This document shows, piece after piece, positions 5,304-9,073 of a DNA stretch of 9,073 nt (positions are counted from its first letter, which is position 1; the number at the start of each line of letters is the position of its first letter). Origin of the DNA: a bacterium (GTDB taxonomy: Bacteria > UBP14 > UBA6098 > B30-G16); NCBI GenBank assembly GCA_030620455.1, contig JAUXEQ010000046.1, forward strand, positions 1 through 9,073, given 5' to 3'. The position numbers were made by a program, and so were the translations under genes. The notes below the pieces were generated by a model. That model made no database searches. It saw only the letters and a program-made list of their open reading frames with translations, and had not been told where the DNA came from.

Positions 5304-8255
5304 CTATTTAGTATCTCCGTCAATGAGTTCTTTAACTTGACCTAAACGATTACATAATTCTTCCGACATTTCTGCTTTCTCCAGGTTTCTTATAATATCG
5401 TTCGCTGCATATTTCAATTCTTGACGATTTAAGAGAGGATAAAGTGATAAAAGCAAAAGCAAGTTCTCGGGTTTGGACCGCCATTGAGGTTCCGAAATTA
5501 ACTCCAAGCCAAATTTGAAAAGGTCCTCGGCAATTCTAATACACCTTTTCCGCTCGTCACCTAACAATAAGCATCCATCGAGTATAATTTTGATAGTATC
5601 ATCGAATTTTTCTGCAATAACACTGTATTCTTTTAAACTTTTTAATGCTTCAAGAAGAAGAGTATAGAGTTCTGCGGTGTGTATATACAATTCTGGCGAA
5701 CTAGTCAAATTAATCAAAAGACGTCTGATTTCTATTCCTCTTTTTGCATGCTCAACTGCCAATTGATATTTTCTTTGATGCAATTCAATTCGAGTCATTT
5801 CATGATAAGCATCAGAACAAAGAGCGTAAATCTCCAGAAAATTCGGATTGCTGGGGTTATTTTCTATGATATTTTCACAGAGCTGAGTACCCTCTTCAAG
5901 CCATACAATCGAGTTGTCAAATTTCTCTAATCTAGCCAATGATAGCCCACCAATTATTCTAGCCTTTGCTAAATATTCTGGTTCTATTTCAGCAAGATTC
6001 CAGAGATCAATTATTTCTACTACTTCTGTAGCGAGTTCAAGGGAATCCTTTGGGTTTCCGAGTCCGCTGCATATTTCAGATTTGATTAATTTCTGTTTGA
6101 GAGATAGTTTTCGCCATAATTTAGCCCTCCAGTGAAACATTTCTCCTAATTCTGGTAGAAGTTTTTCAAATCTTGTGGTATATTTTTGTGAGGCTTCGTA
6201 TTCATCGAAATTAAGCAATAGTTTAGAATTATATAGCAAGGAATTGGCTAGGGTAATACCAATTGTTTCCACGCCTGGAATTCTCCAGTTATTTTCACAT
6301 ATATCTTGAACTCTTTTAAGCCAATTCAAAACCTCAATTTTTGAATATATCCACAATCGTTGTTCCATAATGAAAGAGAATATCTCAAATATTCGATTCA
6401 TAATCGGAATTACTCTATATTCCGCACCACTAAGTAAACCAAATGCTAATTCTATCGCGTTTCTGGCATAATTCCAAGCTTTGTCATACTGCTCCATTCG
6501 GCAATGAATAGTACTCAAGTCTTTTAGAATTCGGATTTTTAGAAGAAGAGCTTCATCAGCCAATGCGGTTGACATCCCAAATGTAGAGATTGTAGCCTCG
6601 ACAGCCCTGCTAAGTGTAACCTCAGATTGGGTTAGATCACCTAAATTAGCCTGAGCCATTCCTAAAATTCTGTTAGCTTCGGCTCTTAATAGTACCGCTG
6701 CTGGATTTCTTCCTCCACTATCTAAAACCATAGAGGAAAAAACGCGAAGAACGTATTCCGCAATTATTCTTGCAGATTGATTTCTTCCCGCAACAAGAAA
6801 GCACTTTGCTGAAATTAACAAATCGATAGTCTCATCATCATGTTGTCTCCAAAGCAATCTCATTCTTGCAAATTTTAGTAATTTCTCTCGATTAAATGTG
6901 GGTCTCATTATGTCGAGAAGAATGTATCGATTATACAATTTGAATTCCTTATGATTGCTATTTTCTGAAACTTCATCAGCTGCAAAAATTCCGTCGATAG
7001 CACTGCCCAAGTCCCATCTGGAAACAGCATTCCGAAGATACCAATACAACATAGGCATACCGGAATTAAAATCTGTATTCGCAAAAATTGTCAATCGATT
7101 CAACTCATCTCCATATGTCTCCTCATATCTGGTAATTCTGTTTAATATCGATAGAATCCATTTTTTTGCTCTGGAATGAATTAAAAATCTCCAGGGAATC
7201 CTGTCAGGCTTTTCAATTAAATCCACAAGAGCTGGTTCACTCAAAAAGAATTTAATACCCTCAGTACCACCAACAAGTTGCCGAATCACGTCCAAAGACG
7301 GTCTATGTGTGACAATTAAGGCTTCAAGAACCTTTAGAAGAGATTCATCCTTTTCTATAATTTTTTTAAATTTTATCACTCCTATAGGATAATCAATTGA
7401 AGTATAACATTGCTTGCGTTCTATTTTGCGTTGAGAAATCCGTTTCTCGATACCAAGTGAATAAAGATAAGCTTTCCTTTCAAGAAGTGATAATGGTTCT
7501 AACGGAATTATCTCGAGGGGAATACCACCAGTAGGATAAGAATTCTTCATTGTAGTAATAAATAAGGTTAAACTGCTGTATGCCTTAACACTTAGAATAT
7601 TAAAATATGTTGCTGGATTAAGATCTATATCATCCACCATAAGAACTAATCCTCGCATACCGATATTTCTAAGAGCTTGATCAATATCTACACCGAATAC
7701 TTCCCAAAGGTTCCATGCAAGCTCTTGAGGTGATTTTGCGAGGAACTTATTACCCCAATTACTACCCCAGATTTTTCTGAAAACATCAACACCATGCTCA
7801 ACCAGAATTCTTCGCAATTCATACTCGCCTTTGGGCTTTTCTAAAAAATGTAAATATTTTACACTTGTCGAATATGTAGTATACCTTTCAAATTTTTCAC
7901 CTCTCAGATGAGCAATTCTCCCTAATACAAATTCCGTAAGAGGAAGAATAGCTCTCCATCTGTTTATCATACGTGAGTATAGAGCATCGATTGCTTTATC
8001 CCATTGAGACATGGCAGGATTACTTATTCTAAGAATAATTACAGGAACATCAACTCTGTCGCGCCAGCGATAATTCAAATATTGTAAGAACCAACTTTTC
8101 CCAACGCCTTCTTCTCCAATAACTTGAATGATAGGAAGAGTTACACCACGATGAGTGCTATCCAAAATTTTCTCTACAATCTCAGCCTGCTCTCTGCGAC
8201 CAACAAAGCGCGAAACCCATCCTGGATCGGGATATGCAATTTCTGGAAAAGCCAT
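5304..8255 (-). CDS. Large P-loop NTPase with C-terminal TPR/helical repeats (STAND/MalT-like), unknown role
   Basis: The 983-residue product has three parts. Residues about 12-280 are an AAA_16/STAND-type NTPase: FVGRREQ (17-23), Walker A GEEGVGKS with Lys53 and Ser54, Walker B LVLMVDDID (203-211), a sensor-like LFITT (231-235), and EPLSLLER (253-260). Residues about 303-370 resemble the winged-helix segment that follows the NTPase in MalT-type STAND proteins (SLDVIRQLVGG, then WRFLIHSRAKKWIL). From about 480 to the end it is helical with TPR-like units, clearest near 525-557, 571-604, 764-797, 811-845 and 862-895. No signal peptide, membrane segment, N-terminal effector or C-terminal HTH is visible. 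The ATG at 8255 has GAAAGG 8 nt upstream. yggS follows 5 bp after the stop. Such proteins usually act as NTP-driven switches that sense a ligand or protein through the repeats. The partner here is unknown. Confidence 0.85.
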   Translation of the reverse strand: MAFPEIAYPDPGWVSRFVGRREQAEIVEKILDSTHRGVTLPIIQVIGEEGVGKSWFLQYLNYRWRDRVDVPVIILRISNPAMSQWDKAIDALYSRMINRWRAILPLTEFVLGRIAHLRGEKFERYTTYSTSVKYLHFLEKPKGEYELRRILVEHGVDVFRKIWGSNWGNKFLAKSPQELAWNLWEVFGVDIDQALRNIGMRGLVLMVDDIDLNPATYFNILSVKAYSSLTLFITTMKNSYPTGGIPLEIIPLEPLSLLERKAYLYSLGIEKRISQRKIERKQCYTSIDYPIGVIKFKKIIEKDESLLKVLEALIVTHRPSLDVIRQLVGGTEGIKFFLSEPALVDLIEKPDRIPWRFLIHSRAKKWILSILNRITRYEETYGDELNRLTIFANTDFNSGMPMLYWYLRNAVSRWDLGSAIDGIFAADEVSENSNHKEFKLYNRYILLDIMRPTFNREKLLKFARMRLLWRQHDDETIDLLISAKCFLVAGRNQSARIIAEYVLRVFSSMVLDSGGRNPAAVLLRAEANRILGMAQANLGDLTQSEVTLSRAVEATISTFGMSTALADEALLLKIRILKDLSTIHCRMEQYDKAWNYARNAIELAFGLLSGAEYRVIPIMNRIFEIFSFIMEQRLWIYSKIEVLNWLKRVQDICENNWRIPGVETIGITLANSLLYNSKLLLNFDEYEASQKYTTRFEKLLPELGEMFHWRAKLWRKLSLKQKLIKSEICSGLGNPKDSLELATEVVEIIDLWNLAEIEPEYLAKARIIGGLSLARLEKFDNSIVWLEEGTQLCENIIENNPSNPNFLEIYALCSDAYHEMTRIELHQRKYQLAVEHAKRGIEIRRLLINLTSSPELYIHTAELYTLLLEALKSLKEYSVIAEKFDDTIKIILDGCLLLGDERKRCIRIAEDLFKFGLELISEPQWRSKPENLLLLLSLYPLLNRQELKYAANDIIRNLEKAEMSEELCNRLGQVKELIDGDTK

Positions 8256-8317
8256 CGATTTTGCCTTTCATTGTGGACTTACATCAAAGGATAATCACTT
8301 ACGATTTCACCTCATAT

Positions 8318-8350
8318 TTTATAATTTATGTGGATAAAGCTTAAATTCAA
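8318..8350 (-). promoter_or_regulatory. Possible promoter of the NTPase-yggS pair
   Basis: On the minus strand TTGAAT (8350-8345) is followed by TAAATT at 16-nt spacing and by TATAAA (8323-8318), the better -10 hexamer but 21 nt from TTGAAT. The 175-bp gap after the DUF1015 gene makes a promoter here likely, but the exact boxes are uncertain. Confidence 0.25.
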
Positions 8351-8353
8351 TAA

Positions 8354-8399
8354 GATAATGAATAACTGACAGTTTTTATCAAATATCAGTGATAATGAA
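8354..8399. repeat. Short direct and inverted repeats upstream of the NTPase gene
   Basis: GATAATGAA occurs at 8354-8362 and again at 8391-8399, exactly 37 bp apart. Between the two copies lie the 11-bp palindrome AACTGACAGTT (8364-8374) and TTATCA (8376-8381), which is complementary to TGATAA (8390-8395) and could form a weak hairpin. The cluster sits just upstream of the candidate promoter of the NTPase gene and could be a regulator site. It is not a convincing terminator for the DUF1015 gene, because no T-run follows on the minus strand. Confidence 0.35.
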
Positions 8400-8430
8400 A
8401 TATGATTGAATGCACATCAAATTAAGAAAT

Positions 8431-9073
8431 TCATAGTTCCCCAGAAAATCTGAGTTTATTAAATACGAAACCAGATAAAAGCTTTGGATAGAAATCTGTG
8501 GATTTCTGTGGCATTCTTTCTCCGATGTCGGCAATTTTTTTTACTTCTTCAATTTTTGTGGGGTTTACAAAGAAAATTCCAATCACAGATTCATCGTTCT
8601 TAAGATAATTGAAACCTTCTTCCTTATACCGAATGTAGTATAAATTACGCTTTTCTTCCAAAGCCTTCGCATCGATTCCCAAGATATCTTCAAGCAAAAG
8701 TTTATGAAGAATAGAGACATCGAGTCGCTTCCATTGTGCGGAAATATCTTCGGTTATAGCTATATCCATTATGGATTCATCTATTAACGATAGAATATAG
8801 ATAGAATTTACTTTTTTAGGCATAAATACAAAAGCATGTTTTCCTTGTTGACCCATTTCCTTCATCTTAAGAATTGTGCTTTCAAATATTTCTTTTTTTC
8901 TAACTTCATTACCCCATTCAAACTCAGCAATCTCAAAGCATTTTGAAGCTTTTTTAAGGAAAGAATTGAGATTAAAGTTCTCTATACTATGTACAACACG
9001 GTGAGTAGGAAGTACAACCAAACCGGGATTTTCCATTGAAACAAATGTCATCATTCGGTTACGAAATGTCTCC
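8431..9073 (-). CDS. DUF1015 family protein, C-terminal part (5' end outside window)
   Basis: This is the last 213 codons of a gene that enters from the right edge. The frame stays open upstream of the ATG at 9054 (codons for ETFRNR precede it). The stretch TFRNRMMTFVSMENPGLVVL followed by PTHRVV is an internal conserved block of DUF1015 proteins (COG4198), so that ATG is not the start. The C terminus GERMPQKSTDFYPKLLSGFV is the family signature. Full members are about 400-430 residues, so roughly half is missing, including the N-terminal region with the HHRYE-type motif. The family is widespread and cytoplasmic. Its biochemical role is not established to my knowledge, though it is often found near serine-biosynthesis genes, none of which appear here. 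A 175-bp gap separates it from the NTPase gene, so co-transcription is uncertain. Confidence 0.9.
   Translation of the reverse strand, partial: ETFRNRMMTFVSMENPGLVVLPTHRVVHSIENFNLNSFLKKASKCFEIAEFEWGNEVRKKEIFESTILKMKEMGQQGKHAFVFMPKKVNSIYILSLIDESIMDIAITEDISAQWKRLDVSILHKLLLEDILGIDAKALEEKRNLYYIRYKEEGFNYLKNDESVIGIFFVNPTKIEEVKKIADIGERMPQKSTDFYPKLLSGFVFNKLRFSGEL

Noticed and set aside
5304..8255. Anti-phage defence STAND (Avs-like) protein
   Set aside because: No N-terminal nuclease, protease or TIR-type effector is present. The neighbours are housekeeping genes, and no other defence or mobile gene is in the window. A regulatory role fits at least as well.

Overview
The window is ordinary bacterial chromosome, AT-rich in its genes and more so between them. 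Every intact gene has a Shine-Dalgarno-type start or is tightly coupled to the gene before it, and lysS ends at a classic intrinsic terminator. The mix of a class II lysyl-tRNA synthetase, a GH57/DUF1957 branching-enzyme-like protein, a PLP-homeostasis protein, a DUF1015 protein and a secreted protein with an LVIVD-like repeat suggests a low-GC anaerobic or thermophilic lineage or an uncultured candidate phylum (FCB-like or Thermotoga-like). That placement is an inference from gene content and is weak. No tRNA, rRNA, CRISPR array, transposase or phage gene was seen.

Layout. Positions 1-191 (minus) hold the first 63 codons of a secreted protein that runs off the left edge. An AT-rich gap of about 440 bp separates it from the divergent lysS (630-2105, plus), which ends at a GC-rich hairpin with a T-tract (2132-2158). 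Everything to the right is on the minus strand, so the hairpin sits between convergent genes. In transcription order from the right edge: the 3' part of a DUF1015 gene (8431 to past 9073); a gap of about 175 bp; a 983-residue P-loop NTPase with helical/TPR repeats (5304-8255); yggS (4621-5298) 5 bp later; a 131-bp gap with a possible promoter; a GH57 protein (2762-4489); and 2 bp later a small membrane protein starting at GTG (2193-2759).

How the genes relate. Two tightly packed pairs stand out. The NTPase-TPR gene and yggS look like one transcript. The GH57 gene and the membrane protein look translationally coupled, because the second gene's ribosome-binding site lies in the last codons of the first. 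The GH57 enzyme points to glycogen or alpha-glucan metabolism in the cytoplasm. YggS buffers pyridoxal phosphate. LysS is housekeeping. The least understood item is the NTPase-TPR protein: its architecture resembles STAND/MalT-type signal NTPases, but it has neither an N-terminal effector nor a C-terminal DNA-binding domain that can be recognised. It is the best candidate here for undescribed biology, although nothing in the window ties it to a defined system.
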